Shown here piece after piece: positions 7,100 through 13,448 of a stretch of DNA of 17,384 nt. The stretch lies in contig JASMDC010000053.1 of NCBI GenBank assembly GCA_030753015.1, positions 1 through 17,384 on the forward strand. The letters run 5' to 3'. The notes beneath the pieces were generated by a model. The model had not been told where the DNA came from. It did not search any database and saw nothing but the letters and a program-made list of their open reading frames with translations. Every line of letters starts with the position of its first letter. Position 1 is the first letter of the stretch. The DNA comes from Candidatus Undinarchaeales archaeon. Its GTDB lineage: Archaea > SpSt-1190 > JASMDC01. Made by a program: the position numbers and the translations under genes.

Positions 7100-7127
7100 A
7101 TTTATTACTGCGCAGTGACTAATAATA
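7100..7127. repeat. Palindrome in A/T-rich intergenic region
   Basis: The perfect 10-base palindrome ACTGCGCAGT sits in an A/T-rich stretch, flanked by TTATT on the left and, after four extra bases, AATAA on the right. It lies within the promoter region of the 157-aa gene, between two TATA-like segments (TTTATTA near 7101 and AATAAATA near 7124). It is a candidate operator; a terminator role for the preceding gene is also possible because TCCTCTTTTC precedes it. Confidence 0.35.
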
Positions 7128-7191
7128 AATAGAAGAAAAACCGCGACGAGGAGTTGAGGGGTGGGCCCCCCGCCGCCATGGGGTGCCTACT

Positions 7192-7665
7192 ATGAACCAG
7201 AAAGGAACGATAAACCTGTCTGCCGAGGCCCTCGTCGCCATCGTTCTCGCGGTGGCCGCCCTGTCTTTCGGCATATACGCCATCGAGCGTGCGAAGCCCG
7301 GTGTGAAGCATACCAGGATTACTGGAATAAGTCGTTTTCAGGAGCTCGATCCGATAACGATGCTCAAGTGCGCGGACTGGCATGACGACGAGTATCCGGT
7401 CGACGTGGAAGCGCTGGAGATCTTGTACAAGTTCCCCACGCTCTTTGAGGGATCCAATGTCAAGGGATGTGAAAAGATTCCCGCGAAGATTCTCGCCGCG
7501 AAGGGAGAAGGTCGACTCATGCTCGGGATGTCGGACAGCGACGTCCTTGATTGCATGCGGTTCTGTGCGGACGTAGCCAAGGTTCGGGATGCATGTGCTT
7601 CTGAGCGAGATTCGCAGCTATGCCGGGCTGAATCGTTCGCACGGATGCAGAACCGCCCTGCGTAG
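7192..7665 (+). CDS. Secreted or membrane-anchored Cys-rich protein with pilin-like N terminus
   Basis: 157 aa from ATG 7192; an in-frame GTG at 7183 is an alternative. The N terminus, MNQKGTINLSAEALVAIVLA and a further hydrophobic run to about residue 31, resembles archaeal class III (type IV pilin-like) signals: a short basic segment ending in KG, then a long helix with a Glu. However, the Glu is at +7 rather than the usual +5, so processing by a prepilin peptidase is uncertain. An uncleaved anchor is the alternative. The rest is soluble with six cysteines (60, 93, 121, 125, 135, 144), the last four grouped as CMRFC, then C, then C, suggesting disulfides or a metal site. A possible ribosome site GAGGAG lies upstream at about 7148-7153. 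It ends three bases before the convergent pyrophosphorylase gene. No family recognised. Confidence 0.65.
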   Translation: MNQKGTINLSAEALVAIVLAVAALSFGIYAIERAKPGVKHTRITGISRFQELDPITMLKCADWHDDEYPVDVEALEILYKFPTLFEGSNVKGCEKIPAKILAAKGEGRLMLGMSDSDVLDCMRFCADVAKVRDACASERDSQLCRAESFARMQNRPA

Positions 7666-7668
7666 GCG

Positions 7669-8412
7669 TCAGGACTTCAGCAGGAACGACATCTCCGAAG
7701 TGACCATGTCGTCGGAGAGCTTCTCCAGCCGCTCGATGGAACCCACGTCGTACCAGAACTCGTCGGTGAGGTACCCGCGGATCTTCCCGCCCTCGTCGAT
7801 GAGCCGGGGGATGAGGTGTGCGTTGAGGTCCAGCACACCGTTCGGGTCCGTCCGCATACCGGCGAACGCCGCCGCACGCACGATGTAGATGCCTATGTTC
7901 ACGGGCATGTCGATCCGGGGCTTCTCTCGGAATCCGTGGACGGTGGCCAGCGGTCCGTCCGCGTCGGTGACGTCCGCCACGCCCACGGGGACGGGGAAAT
8001 CCCTTGCCAGGGCGAGGGTCACGTCGGCCTCCGCCTCTCGGTGGAGCGCCAACATCCGGCCCATGTCTATGTTCGAGAGTATGTCACCGTAGAATATCAC
8101 CACGTCCTCGTCCCCAGCGGCCGTCAGTGCGGGGAGGATGGCGTTACCCGTGCCCTTGAGGTCCGGTTGGTCGAGGTGGTAGGTCATGCGGGCCCCGAAC
8201 CGCGAGCCGTCCTCGAAGTAGTTCGTGATCTGCTCTGCGTGCGCTCCCACGAGCACGTTCACATCGCAGATGCCGTGGTGGCACAGGAGCCTGACGATGT
8301 ACTCCATCAGCGGTTTGCCCTGTCGTCCCAGGGGCATCATGCACTTCTGAAAGTAGAACGAGAGGGGCCGGAGCCGGGTGCCTTCGCCGCCGGCGAGCAC
8401 GATGGCCTTCAT
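7669..8412 (-). CDS. Sugar-nucleotide pyrophosphorylase (NTP transferase)
   Basis: 247 aa. An N-terminal nucleotidyltransferase of the glucose-1-phosphate thymidylyltransferase / mannose-1-phosphate guanylyltransferase superfamily, which couples a sugar phosphate to NTP to make an activated sugar for glycan synthesis. The signature MKAIVLAGGEGTRLRPLSFY is at the start, followed by KPLMEYIV. GTGNAI (about residues 92-97) and the metal-binding FYGDIL (about 107-112) follow, then REKP and VNIGIYIV. The protein ends after the catalytic domain; no beta-helix acyltransferase tail is present. Sugar and nucleotide specificity cannot be decided from sequence alone. ATG 8412 is supported by a minus-strand TATA box 24-31 bases upstream. 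The gene follows the beta-propeller gene in the same direction but with its own promoter. Confidence 0.88.
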   Translation of the reverse strand: MKAIVLAGGEGTRLRPLSFYFQKCMMPLGRQGKPLMEYIVRLLCHHGICDVNVLVGAHAEQITNYFEDGSRFGARMTYHLDQPDLKGTGNAILPALTAAGDEDVVIFYGDILSNIDMGRMLALHREAEADVTLALARDFPVPVGVADVTDADGPLATVHGFREKPRIDMPVNIGIYIVRAAAFAGMRTDPNGVLDLNAHLIPRLIDEGGKIRGYLTDEFWYDVGSIERLEKLSDDMVTSEMSFLLKS

Positions 8413-8435
8413 GGAGATGAGGGGGGCGATTGAGC

Positions 8436-8442
8436 TTTAAAT
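8436..8442 (-). promoter_or_regulatory. TATA box of the pyrophosphorylase gene
   Basis: ATTTAAA on the minus strand. The C preceding it (8443) is exactly 31 bases from ATG 8412, the spacing seen before 1557 and 5606. It falls between the beta-propeller stop codon (8445-8447) and the pyrophosphorylase start, giving a leaderless transcript. Confidence 0.6.
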
Positions 8443-8444
8443 GC

Positions 8445-9677
8445 CTATGCCGGCTCGTCGCGAAGCTCCTCGACCATCCAGGGCCTCGTCCCCCTGAGAT
8501 ATGCAAGGGCAGCGAACACGATGAGGACGACGGCGAGGGCGGCTGGCCGGGGAGAGTACCACCGCCGTGCTCGGAACGCGTACACGGTACCGTCCAGGGA
8601 TGCCACGATCACGAGCCCGTCGGACAGGGCGGGAGTGACGCTCACGGGGCCGACGGAGCCGGTCCGGCCCAGGAGGGTTCCTGCCCGGGCATCGATCACA
8701 TGGAGCTCGCCCAGCTTCGAGCTCGCGTAGACGATCCCGTCGGCGATAGCAGGGGGCGCGTCCACAGCGCAATCCATATCGTGCCGCCACAGCTCGTCCC
8801 CCGTCGACGCGTGTAGGGCGTAAAGGAGGCCGCCGCTCGAGCAGGAGTACACGGCCCCGTCCGCCACGGTCGTGGCCCCCGCGGCGCCCGCTAGTTCGTG
8901 CTTCCAACGGAGCGCACCGGTGCCCGCGTCAAGGGCGTAGACCCGCCCGTCGAGCGAACCCATGTAGACGGTCCCGTCCACCACCGTGGGCGAGAACCAG
9001 TTGGATCCCGAGGTCATGGTCCTCCAGAGCTCACGACCTGTCCGTGCGTCAGAGGCGTAGACGTACGCATCGCTGGACCCGGCCACGACGGTCCCGCCGG
9101 CCACGGCGACGGGGGCGCGGACGGGCCCTCCCATCGCGGAGGCCCACCGCTGTGTCCCGTTCCCCTGATCGAGGGCGAGGAGCCGACCGGAGCTCGTGCT
9201 CACGTACACCGCATCGCCGGTCGCCTGGAGCGCGGGCAGTTCCGCCGGCTCGTCAGTGAAGAACCTCCACCGACGCTCTCCCGTGCTCGCGTCCAGCGCG
9301 TTCACGTGCATGTCCTCCGAGCCGACGACCACGAGCCCGCCGACGACCACTGGTGCGGAGTGGCGCAGGAACCCCTCGGTACGGAAGGTCCAGACCGGCG
9401 TGCCGGTGAACTTGTCGAGGGCGTAGAGATGCTCGTCCGCAGCGCCCACATAGACGAGGTTCCCGGCGACGACGGGAGTGGTGGTGACCGGGGCACCCGT
9501 CCTGAACGTCCAAGCGCGCTCAAGGTCGGCACCGGGTCCGCCGGTGGTCGCTCCTGTGTTCCTCACGTCACCCCTGGGCACGGGCCAGTCGGCCGCGGTG
9601 GCGAGGGTCACGGCGACGGTTGTGAGCAGTACCACCAGGAGGATGGGGAAGCCACCCGGCCCGGACGCACGCACCAC
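8445..9677 (-). CDS. Membrane-anchored PQQ-like beta-propeller protein
   Basis: 410 aa from GTG 9677. A hydrophobic N-terminal signal or anchor (about residues 9-29) leads into roughly eight repeats of the PQQ-like/BamB-type propeller. Each repeat reads like VYVGAADEHLYALDKFTG..VW, with recurring YALD..TG..W. A C-terminal hydrophobic segment (about 380-398) and a short charged tail follow. The propeller is therefore most likely outside the cell, held by the C-terminal helix. Such proteins usually act as scaffolds; there is no sign of PQQ-dehydrogenase catalytic or heme motifs. Start choice: the longest frame begins at GTG 9686, but the box at 9701-9707 places initiation on GTG 9677 (GTG 9674 is adjacent). 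It is divergent from the SGNH hydrolase gene and upstream of the pyrophosphorylase gene. Confidence 0.85.
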   Translation of the reverse strand: MVRASGPGGFPILLVVLLTTVAVTLATAADWPVPRGDVRNTGATTGGPGADLERAWTFRTGAPVTTTPVVAGNLVYVGAADEHLYALDKFTGTPVWTFRTEGFLRHSAPVVVGGLVVVGSEDMHVNALDASTGERRWRFFTDEPAELPALQATGDAVYVSTSSGRLLALDQGNGTQRWASAMGGPVRAPVAVAGGTVVAGSSDAYVYASDARTGRELWRTMTSGSNWFSPTVVDGTVYMGSLDGRVYALDAGTGALRWKHELAGAAGATTVADGAVYSCSSGGLLYALHASTGDELWRHDMDCAVDAPPAIADGIVYASSKLGELHVIDARAGTLLGRTGSVGPVSVTPALSDGLVIVASLDGTVYAFRARRWYSPRPAALAVVLIVFAALAYLRGTRPWMVEELRDEPA

Positions 9678-9700
9678 ATCACGCACTCGCCCCTGGTAAC

Positions 9701-9707
9701 TATTTAT
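9701..9707. promoter_or_regulatory. Shared TATA box, beta-propeller (-) and SGNH hydrolase (+)
   Basis: TATTTAT, centre 9704. On the minus strand it lies 27 bases before GTG 9677. On the plus strand it points to initiation near 9731, 12 bases before ATG 9743. It is the only A/T-rich block between the two genes, so it probably serves both. Confidence 0.6.
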
Positions 9708-9731
9708 GCTTGCATGTTGAGCTGCGGTATC

Positions 9732-9736
9732 GGAGG
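9732..9736 (+). promoter_or_regulatory. Ribosome binding site of the SGNH hydrolase gene
   Basis: GGAGG, six bases before ATG 9743. It decides that start over the longer frame from 9710, whose ATG lies only a few bases after the TATA box and would be upstream of transcription initiation. It is one of few clear Shine-Dalgarno sites in the window. Confidence 0.65.
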
Positions 9737-9742
9737 AGCGTT

Positions 9743-10810
9743 ATGGCGGAAGCCGGGAGCACGGATGACGGACCCTCTGGCGGCCTCCGCCGCCGGCGCC
9801 TTATTGTTCTGGTCAGCATCATCGCCACCCTGCTCACGCTCGAGATCGTAGTCCGAATGATACCATCACCGCAGATGCGCGATCCCATGAGCTCGTTCGC
9901 CCTGCGTTCGAGCAGCAATCCGCGCCTCGGTGTCGAGTTCGTCCCGAACAGCACCTTCGCTACCGTGTACGACGGCGATCCGGACGGCATCCTCCCTCCG
10001 GGCGGCCGGGTCGAGTACCGGATCAACTCACTGGGCCTGCGCGGTCCCGAGCAACCGGTCCTTGAAGGTGCGGACGCGCGCCGGATCCTGGTCCTCGGCG
10101 ACTCGTTTGCGTTCGGCACAGGCGTGGTCCACGAGGGGACGCTACCCGCGCAGATTGGGTCGGCCCTCCAGGAGCGCGCGCCCCCGGGTATCCGTTACCA
10201 GGTGTTCAATGCCGGCGTCCCCAGCTATACCACCCTGCAAGAGCTCGCACAGCTCGAACACTTCTCGCCCGTCGTGCGACCGCATGTGGTGGTCGTGACC
10301 TACATGCTCAACGACGTCATGTCCGAAGAGGAGGCGCAGGCGGAGCTGGAGGACCTGTTCTTCGACCGGATGAGCATGCCGGGTGAGGGGACGCCGAGCG
10401 CACTGGTGAACCTCATCAGCGACCGGCTTAGCAACCGGCTCCAGGGAGGAAGGATGAACGACATGTATCGCTCCTACTACACGGGTGACCGCCGAGAAGA
10501 ATGGGAGCGGACAGCTAGGGCGTTCGCAGGGATGGCCGAGCACTGCAAGGAGCGCAACATCCATCTGGTCGTTGCGGTCTATCCATTCCTCCACGAGTTC
10601 GACACGTACCCCTATCGCGATGTCCATGACATGATCGTAAGGACCTGCCAGGAGCTGGGGATCGATGTGATCGACCTGCTCCCGGTTCTCGAGAAGTACA
10701 ATGACCGGGATCTCTGGGTCCATCCCACGGACCCGCATCCGAACGCCAGGGCGCACGGGTATTCCGCCCGGGCCATTGCAGATGTCATCAGCGGGAAGGA
10801 TGCTGCGTGA
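9743..10810 (+). CDS. Membrane-anchored SGNH/GDSL hydrolase
   Basis: 355 aa. A basic N terminus and one hydrophobic segment (about residues 20-40) anchor the protein with the hydrolase domain outside. The SGNH blocks are in order: block I VLGDSFAFG with nucleophile Ser121, block II Gly158 in NAGVPSY, block III Asn190 in MLNDV, and block V Asp330-Pro-His332 in TDPHPNARAHG. All catalytic and oxyanion residues are therefore present. The family includes esterases and lipases, and the acyltransferase-like proteins of polysaccharide O-acetylation (AlgJ/AlgX type), which also carry an N-terminal anchor; which one applies is not decided by the sequence. It is divergent from the beta-propeller gene. 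The start is set by the GGAGG site. The nitrilase-like gene follows with its own box. Confidence 0.88.
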   Translation: MAEAGSTDDGPSGGLRRRRLIVLVSIIATLLTLEIVVRMIPSPQMRDPMSSFALRSSSNPRLGVEFVPNSTFATVYDGDPDGILPPGGRVEYRINSLGLRGPEQPVLEGADARRILVLGDSFAFGTGVVHEGTLPAQIGSALQERAPPGIRYQVFNAGVPSYTTLQELAQLEHFSPVVRPHVVVVTYMLNDVMSEEEAQAELEDLFFDRMSMPGEGTPSALVNLISDRLSNRLQGGRMNDMYRSYYTGDRREEWERTARAFAGMAEHCKERNIHLVVAVYPFLHEFDTYPYRDVHDMIVRTCQELGIDVIDLLPVLEKYNDRDLWVHPTDPHPNARAHGYSARAIADVISGKDAA

Positions 10811-10825
10811 CCGGCCCCGGAGCAC

Positions 10826-10833
10826 TTTTATTA
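10826..10833 (+). promoter_or_regulatory. TATA box of the nitrilase-like gene
   Basis: TTTTATTA, centre 25 bases before ATG 10854. It lies in the 43-base gap after the SGNH hydrolase gene, so the nitrilase-like gene can be transcribed alone and leaderless. Confidence 0.5.
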
Positions 10834-10853
10834 CTTGGCCTTCACAGTGGGCC

Positions 10854-11732
10854 ATGGTCGATGAGAGGCTCGTGGTGTCCGTGGTCCAGGCCGTCCTTGA
10901 GAGAGGCGGTGACCAGAACCTCTCCCACATTATTTCTCTTGTGAAGAAGGCCACCGCCACAGGGCGTACCGAAGTCGTCGTGCTCCCCAACCACCTCACA
11001 CGCTCGGGCCCGGTCTCCCTCCCCTGCGAGCTGACCGGCGAGCTAGCCGACATCGCGCGGGACAACCTCACCGCCATCGTCGGCGCCATCCCGGAGCGGA
11101 CCGAGGAGTGCGCGTATAACACCGCTTTCATCATCGGAAGCGATGGACGGACCATGGGCGTCCAGCGCAAGTTCATGCTCTCCCCGGCCGAGGTGCCGTC
11201 ACTAAGACCGGCCCCCTCGGTGCGGGTGTTCGACACCGACGCCGCACGCTTCGGAGTGGTCGTCGGTGAGGACATGCTCTTCCCAGATTTCTCCCGCATC
11301 GTCGGGCTCTCCGGGGCCGAGGTCGTGTTCTGCCCCTCCCTCGTCGCCGGCGAACTCGTCCGGAGCCTGCGGACGGCCTGCTGCGTCCGTGCGTTCGAGA
11401 ACAGGATGTTCGTGGTGAACGCCAACGGCATCCCCGGTGAGGTCCGCACGACCAAGAGCGCCCGGGGACAGAGCACCATAGCCACACCGTACGTAGGCGA
11501 CAACCTGCTAGCGAAGGGCCTTGCGAAGGAGGGTATCATCACCGCGGAGCTGGACCTGGCTCGCTACCGCGAGGAGAAGTCCAGGCCGCCAGAGGTGCCC
11601 GGGAAGCGCCGGGGACGGCGGCGTAAGTATCGTCTGGGCCCCGGCCCGCACAGGTGCCTCGAGCTCCTGGGCAGGGTGGGGCTCGAGCTCGAGGTCGAGA
11701 TCCGCTCAGTGAAAGGTATTCCTGAGGAGTAG
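10854..11732 (+). CDS. Nitrilase-fold protein with degenerate active site
   Basis: 292 aa. The overall pattern is that of the carbon-nitrogen hydrolase (nitrilase) superfamily, whose Glu-Lys-Cys triad hydrolyses amides or nitriles. The usual LPE carrying the first Glu reads LPN here (Asn46). The Lys is kept (Lys106 in QRKFML). The nucleophile block, normally G..ICYD..FPE, reads GVVVGEDMLFPD, so Gly138 replaces the catalytic Cys. The flanking Asp, Phe and Pro still align, so a simple misalignment is unlikely. The protein is therefore probably a non-enzymatic relative, or one with a different chemistry. A strongly basic segment KRRGRRRKYRLG (about 252-263) near the C terminus is an unusual extra that could bind nucleic acid or membrane. 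ATG 10854 fits the upstream box; a longer frame from 10701 overlaps the SGNH gene and is rejected. Confidence 0.75.
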   Translation: MVDERLVVSVVQAVLERGGDQNLSHIISLVKKATATGRTEVVVLPNHLTRSGPVSLPCELTGELADIARDNLTAIVGAIPERTEECAYNTAFIIGSDGRTMGVQRKFMLSPAEVPSLRPAPSVRVFDTDAARFGVVVGEDMLFPDFSRIVGLSGAEVVFCPSLVAGELVRSLRTACCVRAFENRMFVVNANGIPGEVRTTKSARGQSTIATPYVGDNLLAKGLAKEGIITAELDLARYREEKSRPPEVPGKRRGRRRKYRLGPGPHRCLELLGRVGLELEVEIRSVKGIPEE

Positions 11733-11733
11733 G

Positions 11734-11764
11734 GAGGGCCCCGGTGGGGCCGGGACCCACCCTC
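11734..11764. terminator. GC-rich hairpin between convergent genes
   Basis: An inner stem GGCCCC/GGGGCC (11737-11742 with 11746-11751, loop GGT) overlaps an outer pairing GAGGG/CCCTC (11734-11738 with 11760-11764). A further alternative is GGTGGG/CCCACC. It lies in the 41 bases between the 3' ends of the nitrilase-like and DUF5752-like genes. There is no T run, so it may be a transcript-end stabiliser rather than an intrinsic terminator. Confidence 0.4.
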
Positions 11765-11773
11765 TCGGGACCA

Positions 11774-12070
11774 CTACCTTCGCTTGGCCGGCCCCTTGAG
11801 GGCCGTGAGGATACGCTTCCGCTTGGTTGTGGGCGTCCGCGCCCGCTTGGCGTTCCCCATGCGCTTGGAAAGGGCCTTGTTGTCGAGGCTGTAGGCGGCC
11901 CATACGGCAAAATCGTTGAGGTCTTGGCGGAGGTGGTACTCGATAGCGTCATCGTCCACCCCCTCCACGAGCTCGGCGAACTCGTTGATGGTCCGCGCCC
12001 GGCCCACATCCGTATCGGGATCTGTGCGGAACACGAACTCCTGTCCTGGGGGTACGGCTTGTCGTGCCAT
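11774..12070 (-). CDS. Small basic protein, DUF5752-like
   Basis: 98 aa. The central part (about residues 10-72), with FVFRTDPDTD, TINEFAELVEGVDDDAIEYH, then LNDFAVWAAYSL and NKALSKRM, resembles DUF5752-type domains, short helical modules of unknown function with a conserved His and an NDF.W motif. I am only moderately sure of that family. The last 25 residues are strongly basic (TKRKRILTALKGPAKRR), suggesting contact with nucleic acid. Start choice: the longest frame begins at ATG 12094, but that codon lies within a few bases of the TATA box, so initiation falls near ATG 12070. It stands alone between convergent and divergent neighbours. Confidence 0.7.
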   Translation of the reverse strand: MARQAVPPGQEFVFRTDPDTDVGRARTINEFAELVEGVDDDAIEYHLRQDLNDFAVWAAYSLDNKALSKRMGNAKRARTPTTKRKRILTALKGPAKRR

Positions 12071-12095
12071 TGTATGGAGAAGGGGTCGTTTCATG

Positions 12096-12105
12096 GTTTA
12101 AAAAA
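12096..12105 (-). promoter_or_regulatory. TATA-like box of the DUF5752-like gene
   Basis: TTTTTTAAAC on the minus strand, centre about 30 bases before ATG 12070. Just upstream is a 15-base A/T-rich inverted repeat (CTATT, five bases, AATAG at about 12109-12123) that might be an operator. Confidence 0.5.
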
Positions 12106-12238
12106 CTACTATTTTATTAATAGTTATTAGATGTTACTTAGGGTTACGAAACTAGTTCCCGGAAGCGCCTGAAATAGTACTCTCTTACAACGTTTTTTCG
12201 AAAGCGGTGCTGAACGCGCTCTGCTGGTGGAGGTGCAG

Positions 12239-12247
12239 TATTATAAA
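12239..12247 (+). promoter_or_regulatory. TATA box of the 70-aa gene
   Basis: TATTATAAA, centre 12243, exactly 27 bases before ATG 12270. It is the best evidence that the small downstream frame is a gene. Confidence 0.5.
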
Positions 12248-12269
12248 GCATGAAACGAATTTCTTTGCG

Positions 12270-12482
12270 ATGCGTTCTTTTAGGGGGATTGCTCACGGAG
12301 TAGCACGTGCTCTCATCTCTACCGGCATGGTGAGCCACGGCATCCTGGGCGACTGCCAGCGGGTGTACGGCGACCTTCTCGTGCTCACGGGCGGGATCAT
12401 CGGCCACCGGTTCGGCAACGACCACTCTGAACCTAACGTGGACCCGGGTTCAGAGCTGCTCCCTGAGCGCTTCGAGGATTGA
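12270..12482 (+). CDS. Probable 70-aa protein of unknown function
   Basis: A short reading frame starting at ATG 12270, placed 27 bases after a good TATA box. The first 48 residues are moderately hydrophobic with alternating Gly and Ala (MRSFRGIAHGVARALISTGM, later LLVLTGGIIG); the rest is acidic and Pro-rich. No cysteine cluster beyond Cys29, no recognised family. One hydrophobic stretch (about 36-45) is too short for a confident membrane helix. Its last 33 bases overlap the end of the convergent YkgJ-family gene. A longer frame from ATG 12207 begins upstream of the box and is unlikely. It might also be a chance frame in GC-rich DNA. Confidence 0.45.
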   Translation: MRSFRGIAHGVARALISTGMVSHGILGDCQRVYGDLLVLTGGIIGHRFGNDHSEPNVDPGSELLPERFED

Positions 12483-13391
12483 GCCCGACTCGCGGTCCCT
12501 CTCGTTGATGACCTCAGTGGTCCCGCCCTGCACCGCAAGCTCACCGAGCAGGAGCGAGAGCAGCCGGACGGCGTTCCGGGGTGTGTCGTCCACGAGACCC
12601 TCACGCCCGCGTCGGCGGACTACCTCGTCGGCATGGTCCAGGAGCCTAGTGCGGTCCCGCCCGCTCCACGGCGGCAGGACCGGGACGCGGACGAACGTCC
12701 CTCGCTCCCAGTCGACCCGGACCAGGGACGGCTCCGCCTTAACCTCGCGCGGCTCTAGCGCGTCCACCATGCCCGCGTCCGGCTCCCGGTAGTCCCTGGC
12801 GAGCTCGCCCTCGAGGGCAGCGATGAGCCCGAGCCCGGACCGGAGCACGGCGACGTGGGCGGGCCCGTCGGCGGACCTCGCTCCCTCGACCACCCGGCGG
12901 AGGAACCGCTCCCTGAGCGGCGGGGCGGCCACGGTATTACCGACGAAGGGCAGCTGTTCCCGCTCCCGGGCAGAGCACCGGTCGAGCCAACGGTGGAGGA
13001 ACTGGTCTCCCTCGAGCGATGCCACGCCGTCGAGGGCGGAGCGCACCTCGTCCGCACCGACCACGGGGCCCGCACCGGCCCCCGGGCACCTGAACATGGA
13101 CACCCGCGGCCGCCCGTCGGGCGTGGCCCAGAGCCTGAAGGGGAAGAGCCTGCAGAGGAGCGGCCTCTCGTCGTGCACCGCGCACAGCGGCCCGTCGAGA
13201 TGGGGGCACCGGAGCGAAGCGAGCGGGACGTAAGAGCGGAAGAGCGGATGCGGACTCGACAGCCGGCGGAAGGGCACACGCTGCGCGTCACGCTGGGTGA
13301 GGTGGAGCCCCGTGAGCTCGGCACAGCACTTCCCGCAGCGGATGCACTCGTAGCGGCGCGGGGTGAAGGCGAGCTCAGGCAAGGTCCCCAT
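12450..13391 (-). CDS. YkgJ-family cysteine cluster protein
   Basis: 313 aa. The N-terminal domain (about residues 12-105) carries the YkgJ/CxxCxxCC zinc- or iron-chelate pattern: Cys16, 19, 22 and 23 in CIRCGKCC, then Cys62 and Cys70 in RCPHLDGPLCAVHDERPLLC, Cys80 in CRLFPF, and Cys102. The family binds a metal, probably zinc or an iron-sulfur cluster, and its role is unsettled. About 200 residues follow that are rich in Arg, Leu and Asp and show no recognised domain; most YkgJ proteins are shorter, so this extension is notable. ATG 13391 is 28 bases from the centre of a box shared with the divergent gene. No membrane segment is seen. Confidence 0.85.
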   Translation of the reverse strand: MGTLPELAFTPRRYECIRCGKCCAELTGLHLTQRDAQRVPFRRLSSPHPLFRSYVPLASLRCPHLDGPLCAVHDERPLLCRLFPFRLWATPDGRPRVSMFRCPGAGAGPVVGADEVRSALDGVASLEGDQFLHRWLDRCSAREREQLPFVGNTVAAPPLRERFLRRVVEGARSADGPAHVAVLRSGLGLIAALEGELARDYREPDAGMVDALEPREVKAEPSLVRVDWERGTFVRVPVLPPWSGRDRTRLLDHADEVVRRRGREGLVDDTPRNAVRLLSLLLGELAVQGGTTEVINERDRESGSILEALREQL

Positions 13392-13415
13392 CGGGACCTA
13401 CGATGGCTAATAACC

Positions 13416-13422
13416 TTAAAAA
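13416..13422. promoter_or_regulatory. Shared TATA box, YkgJ-family (-) and CrtC-like (+)
   Basis: TTAAAAA inside the near-symmetric CCTTAAAAAGG (13414-13424). The centre, 13419, is 28 bases before ATG 13391 on the minus strand and 30 bases before ATG 13449 on the plus strand. A second, weaker A/T block (CTAATAACC) lies just to the left, so use of two separate boxes is not excluded. Confidence 0.55.
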
Positions 13423-13448
13423 GGTGGCCCCGCTCCTGTGACCCGCCC

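Noticed and set aside
10701-10853. Extension of the nitrilase-like protein into the SGNH gene
   Set aside because: It overlaps conserved block V of the SGNH hydrolase in another frame; the nitrilase-like homology begins after ATG 10854 and a box precedes it.
10142-11542. 466-aa minus-strand frame opposite the SGNH and nitrilase-like genes
   Set aside because: It is antisense to two genes with recognisable motifs and has the low-complexity composition of a shadow frame in GC-rich DNA.
12144-12425. 93-aa minus-strand frame with a basic C-terminal part
   Set aside because: It overlaps the 70-aa frame and the TATA box region, has no promoter or ribosome site at a usable start, and no recognisable motif.
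12855-13448. Long upstream extension of the CrtC-like frame
   Set aside because: The frame is open only because it runs antisense through the GC-rich YkgJ-family gene; a promoter box sits just before ATG 13449 and the upstream peptide is low-complexity.
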